A stretch of 64,000 nucleotides of DNA from Halolactibacillus miurensis (GTDB lineage: Bacteria; Bacillota; Bacilli; Bacillales; Amphibacillaceae), in contig NZ_FPAI01000001.1 in NCBI RefSeq assembly GCF_900116255.1, positions 62,001 through 126,000 on the forward strand, read 5' to 3'. This document shows, piece by piece, positions 37,868-45,572 of the stretch (position 1 is its first letter; every line of letters starts with the position of its first letter). A program made the position numbers and the translations under genes. The notes beneath the pieces were generated by a model. That model was not told where the DNA came from. It worked only from the letters and a program-made list of their open reading frames with translations, and ran no database searches.

Positions 37868-39235
37868 ATGGCTTTAAACTATAAAGTATTGGCTCAAGAT
37901 ATTATTGAAAATGTTGGTGGAAAAGATAATATTCGAGCAATGGAACATTGCGCTACCCGATTAAGGCTGATGCTAAAGGATGACTCACTTTTTAATAAGG
38001 CTGCTATAGATGATATGGATGGAGTGAAAGGTGTACTTCATAAGGCTGGGCAATTTCAAATTATATTAGGAACGGGTACAGTTAATCAAGTCTATAATGA
38101 AGCAGAAAAATTAGTAGATGACACGGGTAATGTTAAAGATGAAGCGTATGATGATATGACAGTGGTTCAGAAAATTGTGCGAGTATTTGGTGATATATTC
38201 ATTCCTATTATTCCAGTAATCATCGCTTCAGGTATATTAATGGGGCTAAGATCGTTTATGGTTAATCTCGGTTGGTTAACTGAAGGTTCATTTTGGTTTG
38301 GATTTTCACAAATATTAACTGATACACCGTTCGCTTTTCTTCCAGCTCTTGTAGGTTGGTCTGCAATGAAGCGATTCGGCGGCACGCCAATATTTGGTTT
38401 CATCATTGGATTAATGCTCGTCCACAATTTCTTGCCATCTGCAGGCGCGGTAGGGCGCGGGAATTTAGAACCTTTATTTGTTGATTTGTTTGGATTTGAG
38501 GCAACAGTCGTAGGTTATCAAGGTTCTGTATTGCCTGTTCTTGGTATCGCGTTTGTGGTAGCGTATCTTGAGAAAAAAATCCGTAAAATTGTTCCGGATG
38601 CATTAGATTTAGTGCTAACACCATTTATCGTTATGACTATCGGTCTATTTATTGGCTTATTCATGGTAGGACCTGTTGCACGTATCCTTGAAACAGGTGT
38701 TGCAGATTTATTCGGCTTCTTATTTACTTTACCATTAGGGATAGGTGGTTTCATAATTGCTGGTTTGCAGCAAGTGTTGGTTATTACAGGTTTACACCAT
38801 GCTCTTTGGGTTATAGATATCAATTTCTTAGAACAAATGGGAGAAAATTTATATCAACCAATTCGATCTGCTGCTGTAGCGGGTCAAGCCGGCGCAGTAA
38901 CAGCTTTTGCTATCTTTGCTAAAGGTAAAAAGATGAAAGCGTTAGCTATTTCTTCCGCTGTTTCAGCGTGGTTTGGTATTACAGAGCCAGCTATTTTCGG
39001 TGTTAATTTAATTAACTTCTGGCCGTTTATCTTCGGTTTAATTGGAAGTGCTCTTGGTGGTATGTATTCTTCCCTTGTGGGGTTAGCTGGAGATGGAATG
39101 GGTATCGCTGTTATACCAGGATTTTTACTTCATTTAGATGGAACAATGTTCCATTATGTTATGGTGAATCTCATCGCTGGTTTAGTACCATTTATCCTTT
39201 CAGTCATTTGGATTAAGAAGAAGGGAAACATCTAA
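37868..39235 (+). CDS. PTS EIIBC component, glucose/sucrose superfamily
   Basis: A 455-residue transporter. The EIIB domain (residues 1-85) has the phosphorylated Cys28 in AMEHCATRLRLML. The EIIC membrane domain (about 105-450) has about ten spans and contains GLHHALWVIDINFL near 315 and AWFGITEPAIFGVN near 370, typical of the MurP/sucrose/trehalose branch. It has no EIIA domain; a separate EIIA gene lies four genes on. It imports and 6-phosphorylates a sugar. Context suggests an amino-sugar-containing, sulfated saccharide. Confidence 0.93.
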   Translation: MALNYKVLAQDIIENVGGKDNIRAMEHCATRLRLMLKDDSLFNKAAIDDMDGVKGVLHKAGQFQIILGTGTVNQVYNEAEKLVDDTGNVKDEAYDDMTVVQKIVRVFGDIFIPIIPVIIASGILMGLRSFMVNLGWLTEGSFWFGFSQILTDTPFAFLPALVGWSAMKRFGGTPIFGFIIGLMLVHNFLPSAGAVGRGNLEPLFVDLFGFEATVVGYQGSVLPVLGIAFVVAYLEKKIRKIVPDALDLVLTPFIVMTIGLFIGLFMVGPVARILETGVADLFGFLFTLPLGIGGFIIAGLQQVLVITGLHHALWVIDINFLEQMGENLYQPIRSAAVAGQAGAVTAFAIFAKGKKMKALAISSAVSAWFGITEPAIFGVNLINFWPFIFGLIGSALGGMYSSLVGLAGDGMGIAVIPGFLLHLDGTMFHYVMVNLIAGLVPFILSVIWIKKKGNI

Positions 39236-39244
39236 ATAAATAAG

Positions 39245-39273
39245 GCAACAGACTGGGTTCATCCCAGTCTGTT
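39245..39273 (+). terminator. Intra-operon hairpin between EIIBC and nagB
   Basis: CAACAGACTGGG and CCCAGTCTGTTG form a perfect 12-bp stem with a 5-base loop, followed by a weak T stretch (GATTAGTTTT). It lies 24 bases before the nagB start. It can act as a partial terminator or RNA-stabilising hairpin that sets different levels for upstream and downstream genes. Confidence 0.8.
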
Positions 39274-39296
39274 GATTAGTTTTAGGGGGATTTGTA

Positions 39297-40031
39297 ATGG
39301 ATTTAATTGTTTTCAATACTAAAAATGAAGCAAATGCCTATGTGGCTGGTTTGATTGTTCAAGAGGTCAATAAGTATGCCTTTTTGACCTTAGGATTAGC
39401 AACAGGAGAAACTCCTAAAGGCATATACAATGATTTAATTAAACGATATCGAGAAAATAAAGTGAGTTTTAAAAACATCACAACATTCAATTTAGATGAG
39501 TATATAGGATTGCATCCTGAAAGCCCTGATAGTTATCACTTCTATATGCATGAAAAACTCTTTAATCATATTGATTGTCCAAAAGAAAATAGCCACATAC
39601 CAAATGGTTGTGCAGAAGATTTGAATAACGAGTGCGAAAACTATGAAAAGCTAATAGAAGAATCGGGCGGAATTGATCTGCAATTGTTGGGGATTGGAAC
39701 TAATGGGCATATCGGTTTTAATGAGCCAGGTACCGCATTCGATACACATACACATATAACTAAATTAGCTCCTTCAACAATTGAAGCAAACACGCCATTG
39801 CTAGTAGAAGAGAAGAAATTACCATCACACGCACTATCGATGGGTTTAAAAACTATTAGACAGGCTAAAAAGATTATTTTAGTAGCATTCGGAAAACAAA
39901 AAGCTGATGCGATTCAAAGACTATTGAATGGGAAAGTTTCAGAGGATTTCCCCGCATCAATTTTGAAGAAACATTCAGACATTAAAATTGTTATTGATAG
40001 TGAATTAAATAACGAACTAAAGGCAGAGTAG
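39297..40031 (+). CDS. nagB: Glucosamine-6-phosphate deaminase
   Basis: A 244-residue enzyme that turns glucosamine-6-phosphate into fructose-6-phosphate and ammonia. Motifs: LATGETPKGIYNDL near residue 39, TFNLDEYIGLHPESPDSYHF near 62, LLGIGTNGHIGFNEPG near 128, and SHALSMGLKTIRQAKK near 177. The length is normal for the short Firmicutes form. Its presence in this operon shows that the pathway yields glucosamine-6-phosphate. No GlcNAc-6-phosphate deacetylase (nagA) is in the window. Confidence 0.95.
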   Translation: MDLIVFNTKNEANAYVAGLIVQEVNKYAFLTLGLATGETPKGIYNDLIKRYRENKVSFKNITTFNLDEYIGLHPESPDSYHFYMHEKLFNHIDCPKENSHIPNGCAEDLNNECENYEKLIEESGGIDLQLLGIGTNGHIGFNEPGTAFDTHTHITKLAPSTIEANTPLLVEEKKLPSHALSMGLKTIRQAKKIILVAFGKQKADAIQRLLNGKVSEDFPASILKKHSDIKIVIDSELNNELKAE

Positions 40032-40060
40032 TTAATCTTTCTTCAGGAGGTGATGAAGTC

Positions 40061-41440
40061 ATGAAGCATCATATAATTTATATTCACACGCATGATAGCG
40101 GGAGGATATTAAGTCCGTATGGCTACGATGTCCCGACGCAATCACTTAAAGCATTCACAAAAGATGCGACGATATTTAGAGAAGCCTATTGTGTTGGACC
40201 CACGTGTTCACCAAGTCGTTCAGGACTACTAACAGGTATGTATCCTCATAGTAATGGGATGTATGGATTATCGCAGCGTGGATTTAAACTCCATGATTAT
40301 AACCAACATTTAGTAAACTATTTAAACAAACGAGCGTATAATACAGTGCTTTGCGGGATCCAACATGAAGCAGGAAGCTATATAGATCATGAAGCAGGGG
40401 CGAAAATTATTGGTTATAAACAAGATATTACAGCTGATAACACTGGCTTAGCAGAAGAGGAACTTGCTAAGTGGGATTATGAAAATGCCTTGAAAACTAA
40501 AGAGTGGTTAGAGTCTTATCAAGAAGATAAACCTTTCTTCCTTTCTTTTGGTTTATTTTCAACACATAGAAAATTTCCGGAAGAAGGACATGAGAATAAA
40601 GAAGAGATTGATCCAAAATATGTTATGCCACCGACACCTTTATCTGATGACTATCCTATTCGTGAAGATTATGCTGGATATCTAAAGTCAGCGACATGGG
40701 CAGATGAATCATTTAAGGTTGTTATCGAAGCCATTAAGGAAGCCGGATTCTATGATAATTCAATCATTATCTTTACAACCGATCACGGTATTTCTTTCCC
40801 GTTCAATAAATGTAATCTTTTCGACGCGGGTATCGGTGTTTCATTAATTATGCGTGTGCCTGGCAGTCGCATGAATGGGGAGGAAGTGGAAGGTTTGGTT
40901 TCACAAGTTGATGTTTTCCCTACCTTATGCGATCTACTTAATCTCGATAAACCGGATTACTTACAAGGTGAGTCCTTTGCTTATCTTTTTGAAGATAAAG
41001 AAGGGACAGAAAGAGAAGAGATATTCTCTGAAATTAATTACCACACAGCTTATGAACCTGCGCGAAGTGTTCGTACGAAACGTTATAAATACATTAAATT
41101 CTATGATAAATCGTATTTGAAAATTAACCGGACAAATATTGATAACTCAATAAGTAAAGATTATTATCAAGCAAATGGTCTAGAACAAATAGAAAAGCCA
41201 GAAGAAGCGCTTTACGATTTGCTGTATGATCCAAGTGAAACAAATAATCTTATCGAGGACGTAAAATATCAATCAATAGCTGATGAATTAAGACAAAAAC
41301 TATTACAACATCAATTAGAAACGAACGACCCGATTCTAAATGGACATTTTAAGTTAGAAGAAGGCTGGAAAATTAACAAAAGTGAAAATTATAATCCGAG
41401 CTCTAAGGATCCAAATGATTTTCTAAAGGTGGGGGAATAA
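40061..41440 (+). CDS. Cytoplasmic Cys-type sulfatase (SGSH-like)
   Basis: A 459-residue type I sulfatase. The formylglycine site is Cys49 in GPTCSPSRSGLLTGMYPH, the C-x-P-S-R motif that FGE or AnSME oxidises. The metal site starts IIYIHTHDSGRILSPYG at the N terminus. The second metal half is in IIFTTDHGISFPFNK near residue 239. There is no signal peptide, so it acts in the cytoplasm, which is unusual because most bacterial sulfatases are exported. The HDSGR start and overall pattern resemble the heparan N-sulfoglucosamine sulfohydrolase-like subgroup (from memory). With nagB next to it, a sulfated glucosamine or its 6-phosphate is the likely substrate. Confidence 0.88.
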   Translation: MKHHIIYIHTHDSGRILSPYGYDVPTQSLKAFTKDATIFREAYCVGPTCSPSRSGLLTGMYPHSNGMYGLSQRGFKLHDYNQHLVNYLNKRAYNTVLCGIQHEAGSYIDHEAGAKIIGYKQDITADNTGLAEEELAKWDYENALKTKEWLESYQEDKPFFLSFGLFSTHRKFPEEGHENKEEIDPKYVMPPTPLSDDYPIREDYAGYLKSATWADESFKVVIEAIKEAGFYDNSIIIFTTDHGISFPFNKCNLFDAGIGVSLIMRVPGSRMNGEEVEGLVSQVDVFPTLCDLLNLDKPDYLQGESFAYLFEDKEGTEREEIFSEINYHTAYEPARSVRTKRYKYIKFYDKSYLKINRTNIDNSISKDYYQANGLEQIEKPEEALYDLLYDPSETNNLIEDVKYQSIADELRQKLLQHQLETNDPILNGHFKLEEGWKINKSENYNPSSKDPNDFLKVGE

Positions 41441-41443
41441 CGC

Positions 41444-41911
41444 GTGTTTAAAAAATTCTTTAATAAACCACTATTTGTAAGTCCTGTTTCTGGCATATTG
41501 AAACAGATCGAAGATGTTGATGATGAGATGTTTGCTGGTAAGGTGCTTGGAGATGGCTTTGCCATCTACCCTACTAGTCATTCTATTAAATCACCCATCA
41601 CTGGGGAAGTAACTTTTGTATATAATACAAAGCACGCGATTGGATTAAGAGCGACGGATGGATTAGAAGTACTCATTCATGTTGGGGTTGATACTGTGAA
41701 GCTTAATGGAAGGGGTTTTACCGCTCATGTTAAGCAGCACCAAAAGGTGAGGCAAGGTGAAACGTTGTTAACAGTCGACTTTGAAACAATTAAACCGGAA
41801 GTACCTTCAATTGATGTCATTGTGGTGTTTAGCAATGGAGAGAAATGCACCGTTCATAACCCTGGTGAAACGGTTGCTGTTCTTGACCAAAATATTATTG
41901 ATATAAATTAA
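41444..41911 (+). CDS. PTS EIIA component, glucose (Crr) type
   Basis: A 155-residue EIIA. The phosphorylated His is in VLIHVGVDTVKLNG near residue 85 and the second active-site His in TKHAIGLRATDG near 70. SPVSGILKQIEDVDDEMFAG opens the domain. It passes phosphate from HPr to the EIIBC of this operon. The start is GTG at 41444, 4 bases after the sulfatase stop, with GGTGGGGGAA upstream as ribosome binding site. Confidence 0.92.
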   Translation: MFKKFFNKPLFVSPVSGILKQIEDVDDEMFAGKVLGDGFAIYPTSHSIKSPITGEVTFVYNTKHAIGLRATDGLEVLIHVGVDTVKLNGRGFTAHVKQHQKVRQGETLLTVDFETIKPEVPSIDVIVVFSNGEKCTVHNPGETVAVLDQNIIDIN

Positions 41912-41923
41912 GTAGACCACTTG

Positions 41924-41942
41924 GGGGGATGTCATTCCCCCT
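41924..41942 (+). terminator. GC-rich hairpin between EIIA and the exporter gene
   Basis: A short stem of five to six G:C/A:T pairs (GGGGGA against TCCCCC) with a small loop. No T run follows, so it is more likely an RNA processing or stability element than a full terminator. Confidence 0.4.
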
Positions 41943-42030
41943 TACTCTAATGACAGCTAAAGCATAAAGTATATCGTTATATACGATGAGTGAGAGGTAT
42001 AAATTCTTTAAATTTAAGGGAGAACCGGTT

Positions 42031-42810
42031 ATGTATGTTGTATATTTTTTCGTAGGGTTAATTTCCACCGCATTAGGAGCTGCAGCAGGGCTAGGTGGAG
42101 GAGTCATTATCAAGCCTATGCTTGACTTACTCGGTGATTTTAATTTGAAGTCAATAGGGGCATTATCAGCAATCACCGTTTTTACTATGGCTGTCGTCTC
42201 GCTTTTCGGATCAAGAAAACTCGATGTTCAACTTCAAAAAAAACAAAGCTTTACTCTTGCTATCGGTTCTATTATAGGTGGTGGCATAGGGAAAAGCTTA
42301 TTTAATAGTAGTTTGAAATATGAACCAATTAATCATATGATTGGATTAGTTCAGTCAGCACTGCTTATCGGCATTTTAATCATCATATTATTATTAATGA
42401 AATATCGTCATTTCTATAAAACATATCACCTCAAAAACGCTGGGATCATTTTAATGATTGGTCTTATATTGGGCGTTGTCTCCGCATTTATCGGCATTGG
42501 GGGAGGGCCATTAAATATTGCTGTTTTAAGTTTATTGTTCTCCATGGATACAAAGCAAGCGCGTCTTAATTCTATTTTCATTATATTTTTCTCGCAACTC
42601 GCCGCTATCATACTTATATTTACAGAGGGCAGTCTCGTTGAATATGACTTAAATATGCTCCCGGTCATGGTTATCGGCGGAGTCGTTGGAGGTTTTATAG
42701 GGAATTATTTATCCTTACATTGGGATAGTAGACGAGTTGAGTTAATTTTCAACGCAACAATTATATTGATTATTGCTATCAATATTTATAATGTTGTACA
42801 AGCCATATAA
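42031..42810 (+). CDS. TauE/SafE-family sulfite/sulfate-type exporter
   Basis: A 259-residue membrane protein with about eight spans and the duplicated TauE/SafE motif: LGAAAGLGGGVIIKPMLDLL near residue 17 and VSAFIGIGGGPLNIAVLSLL near 150. Family members export sulfite, sulfoacetate or related anions. In this operon it most plausibly removes the sulfate released in the cytoplasm by the sulfatase (inference). The start is ATG 42031 with AAGGGAG upstream; an in-frame ATG at 41986 has no site. Confidence 0.85.
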   Translation: MYVVYFFVGLISTALGAAAGLGGGVIIKPMLDLLGDFNLKSIGALSAITVFTMAVVSLFGSRKLDVQLQKKQSFTLAIGSIIGGGIGKSLFNSSLKYEPINHMIGLVQSALLIGILIIILLLMKYRHFYKTYHLKNAGIILMIGLILGVVSAFIGIGGGPLNIAVLSLLFSMDTKQARLNSIFIIFFSQLAAIILIFTEGSLVEYDLNMLPVMVIGGVVGGFIGNYLSLHWDSRRVELIFNATIILIIAINIYNVVQAI

Positions 42811-42831
42811 TTAAGAAAGAGGGTGAATTAC

Positions 42832-43758
42832 ATGAGTTGTTGTCATAGTAATCGAATAAATTGCGATCAAAATACGGATGAAAACATGAAAACCTCCAAC
42901 TTGATTAAACCTGGACAGCATCATCAAGAAGGAATGGTTAAATTAACTGGTGGAACATTTTTAATGGGAACGGAGGATAGTGATGCCAATAAAGGCGATC
43001 AAGAAGGTCCTATAAGAGCCGTTAATGTTGAGTCTTTCTATATTGATCCAACTCCAGTTACGAATCAACAATTTCTTGAGTTTATAGAGGATACGAACTA
43101 CCTAACAGACGCAGAACGATACGGATGGTCCTTTGTTTTTTACAACCTTTTATCGGAAGAAACAGCTAAATCTGTCACACAAAGACCCGCCCATACCCCG
43201 TGGTGGCGGGTGGTAGAAGGAGCAGATTGGGCGCATCCTGAAGGACCGGATTCTTCCATCCAAGATCGTTTAAATCACCCCGCTGTTCATATTTCATGGA
43301 ATGACGCTACCGCCTATTGTACATGGTCAGGGAAAAGACTATTAACTGAAGCGGAATGGGAATATGCCGCAAGAGGGGGGCTTGTCCAAAAACGTTACCC
43401 TTGGGGAGATGAATTAACACCAAACGGTAAACATCTATGTAACATTTGGCAAGGAGATTTTCCGATTGAAAACACTCAAGATGACGGATATAACAGTACG
43501 TGTCCTGTTGATGCTTTCCCTTCAAATGATTTCGGTATGTTTAGTATGGTAGGAAACACGTGGGAGTGGTGTGATAACTTTTTTGATCATTCAATAGCTA
43601 CATCCATCACACAAGATCATCAACCAAGAGCCATAAGAGGTGGATCGTATTTATGTCATGAATCATACTGCAATCGTTATCGGGTTGCAGCACGAAGCTC
43701 TAACACGCCAGATAGTTCATCTGGTAATATGGGCTTTCGATGTGCCATGAATGCTTAG
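42832..43758 (+). CDS. Formylglycine-generating enzyme (aerobic sulfatase maturase)
   Basis: A 308-residue SUMF1-type FGE. It has MVKLTGGTFLMGTEDSD near the N terminus, FYIDPTPVTNQQFLEFIED near 75, HISWNDATAYCTWSGKRLLT near 150, and MVGNTWEWCDNFFD near 240. The C-terminal signature has catalytic Cys275 and Cys280 in GGSYLCHESYCNRYRVAARS, then NTPDSSSGNMGFR. Having both Cys at this spacing marks a true FGE and not just a general SUMF-fold protein. It uses O2 and copper to turn the sulfatase Cys49 into formylglycine. The start is ATG 42832 (GAAAGAGGG site); a GTG at 42823 overlaps that site. The N terminus is Cys-rich (MSCCHSNRINC). Confidence 0.92.
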   Translation: MSCCHSNRINCDQNTDENMKTSNLIKPGQHHQEGMVKLTGGTFLMGTEDSDANKGDQEGPIRAVNVESFYIDPTPVTNQQFLEFIEDTNYLTDAERYGWSFVFYNLLSEETAKSVTQRPAHTPWWRVVEGADWAHPEGPDSSIQDRLNHPAVHISWNDATAYCTWSGKRLLTEAEWEYAARGGLVQKRYPWGDELTPNGKHLCNIWQGDFPIENTQDDGYNSTCPVDAFPSNDFGMFSMVGNTWEWCDNFFDHSIATSITQDHQPRAIRGGSYLCHESYCNRYRVAARSSNTPDSSSGNMGFRCAMNA

Positions 43759-43784
43759 TTACAATATTTAAGGAGGTGACAGAC

Positions 43785-45035
43785 ATGTCTAATCAACCAG
43801 CGGTTAAAATCAAACCTAAAATTTCTAGTGTGATGTGGAAAACGGTATCAGAAGCTTGTAACTTAGCCTGTGATTATTGCTACTATAGTACATGTAATGG
43901 CCGTCCTGGAAAATTCAATCAAATTGAGGAGCAAACACTCGAAAAATTCATTAAAGAATATATGGAGATGTCTCAAGGACTTGTATCTTTTATTTGGCAA
44001 GGAGGAGAACCATTACTTGCCGGGTTAGATTTCTTTGAAAAAGTGGTTTATTATCAAAAGAAGTACAGTACAAAATTTAAACGCGCCAGTAATTCTATTC
44101 AAACGAACGGCACATTAATTAATAAATATTGGGCGCAATTCTTTAGTCAACATGGTTTTTTTGTCGGGGTAAGCTTAGATGGTCCGAAAGAAATAAACGA
44201 TCAAAGACGCGTCACACGTACAGGAAAACCGAGCTTTGATTTAGTCATGCGAGGTATTGAACACCTTCGTAACCATCGTGTTGAATTTAATATTTTGACG
44301 GTCATACACGAAACGAATGTGCATCGTGCTAAAGATTTAATGAACTTCTACCAGCAAGAAAACTTTCCGTATGTTCAATTTATTCCTTGTATGGATTTTA
44401 AAGCACAACAAGTAGAGCAACCGGGTGTATTTGCGATTACACCAGAAGAATATGGGAGCTTTCTCTGTGAAGCTTTTGATCATTGGTATCATGATGGGCA
44501 ACCAGTCACGTCTGTTCGCTTCTTTGATAATATGTTGACGGGATATTTAAATCAAACGGCTGAACATTGTATTCATCAAGAAACGTGTCCTAAAGCCCTT
44601 GTTTTCGAACAAAATGGTGATGCTTATCCTTGTGATTTTTATATGGATGAAGCTTATCGACTTGGAAATATCACTGTCGATTCCTTCGAAGATATTGCGA
44701 TGAACCCCAAATTAGACGCATTTGTTAATCAAAAGAAAGATTTACCCGAGACATGCAAATCTTGTGAGTTTCTAAAGCTATGTCAGGGTGGTTGTCCGAG
44801 AAATAGACGTAATAGCGCTAGTGAAAACGAACAAAGTAAAACGTATTTCTGTCATAGTTATAAACGAATTTATCGTTATGCGCACAACCGAATGAAGCTA
44901 TTAGCTGATAAAATTAAACAAGATAAATTGAAGACGCTTATTAAGGCGGGTTATCCTTTACCAAAAGACAGCGACATGTGTATGTGTGGAAGTAATACCA
45001 CTTTCGCCTCTTGTTGTAAGAGGTTAATGATCTAA
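43785..45035 (+). CDS. Anaerobic sulfatase-maturating radical SAM enzyme (AnSME)
   Basis: A 416-residue radical SAM/SPASM enzyme. The AdoMet cluster Cys residues are 25, 29 and 32 in SEACNLACDYCYYS (CX3CX2C). FIWQGGEPLLAG near 65 is the GGE motif. The SPASM domain carries auxiliary-cluster Cys residues: CIHQETCPKA, DAYPCDFYMDE, then CKSCEFLKLCQGGCPRNRR. It makes formylglycine on Cys-type sulfatases without oxygen. An extra C-terminal tail, MCMCGSNTTFASCCKR, resembles a SEC-C zinc motif. The start is ATG 43785 with AGGAGGTG upstream; the frame runs back to 43740 inside the FGE gene. Confidence 0.93.
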   Translation: MSNQPAVKIKPKISSVMWKTVSEACNLACDYCYYSTCNGRPGKFNQIEEQTLEKFIKEYMEMSQGLVSFIWQGGEPLLAGLDFFEKVVYYQKKYSTKFKRASNSIQTNGTLINKYWAQFFSQHGFFVGVSLDGPKEINDQRRVTRTGKPSFDLVMRGIEHLRNHRVEFNILTVIHETNVHRAKDLMNFYQQENFPYVQFIPCMDFKAQQVEQPGVFAITPEEYGSFLCEAFDHWYHDGQPVTSVRFFDNMLTGYLNQTAEHCIHQETCPKALVFEQNGDAYPCDFYMDEAYRLGNITVDSFEDIAMNPKLDAFVNQKKDLPETCKSCEFLKLCQGGCPRNRRNSASENEQSKTYFCHSYKRIYRYAHNRMKLLADKIKQDKLKTLIKAGYPLPKDSDMCMCGSNTTFASCCKRLMI

Positions 45036-45152
45036 ACAGCTAGTTAAGAAAACTTATGCTGTAGATGATTGGAATCGCGAACTTGAAACGGTCCCTCATG
45101 GAATAGTATTTCATTATAGAAGTGAAGAACGAACAAAAAATAGGGCACTAAC

Positions 45153-45190
45153 AAGAGCATGGATCGAAAGACAAATCCATGCTCTTTTAA
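45153..45190 (+). terminator. Terminator of the sulfatase/PTS operon
   Basis: AAGAGCATGGAT (45153-45164) and ATCCATGCTCTT (45175-45186) are perfect inverted repeats with a 10-base loop and a T-rich tail. It lies about 120 bases after the AnSME stop. Between them, one frame (QLVKKTYAVDDWNRELETVP onward) stays open without a start codon and may be a gene remnant. Confidence 0.85.
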
Positions 45191-45572
45191 GATATAGGTA
45201 TTAAAAAAGAATATTAGAAGTGAATATATAAAAACAACACATTATTTGACAAAATAAAATTGACAATTAAAGTTATATAAACGAATAAATAAACTCATAT
45301 TAATAATAATGTTCGTTTATTGTGTTTTTACTGAAAATTCATTATTTTTTTGTAATCATTGGTAAAATAGAGTGGGTGGATAGGGTAATGAATATATATA
45401 TGCTTAAAATGCTGTGTTTATAAGGTTTTTATGAAGTGGGTACACATGTGTGTAAAATTATTCAACTGAATAAACGAAAAAGTTTTCTTAAATGTATTGA
45501 CGTCAAATAACGAACGATGGTATAACTAGTACTATTAGTTTTAACATTCGGATATGACAAGAAGGAGGACAT
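45191..45572 (+). promoter_or_regulatory. Long leader of the M20 operon with TAAACGAA repeats and a promoter
   Basis: The octamer TAAACGAA occurs at 45278-45285, inverted at 45312-45319, and again at 45471-45478. A related AATAACGAAC lies at 45507-45516 inside the promoter. The promoter is TTGACG (45497-45502), 18-base spacer, TATAAC (45521-45526). The spaced repeats look like operator sites for an unknown regulator. GAAGGAGG lies before the ATG at 45573. Confidence 0.55.
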
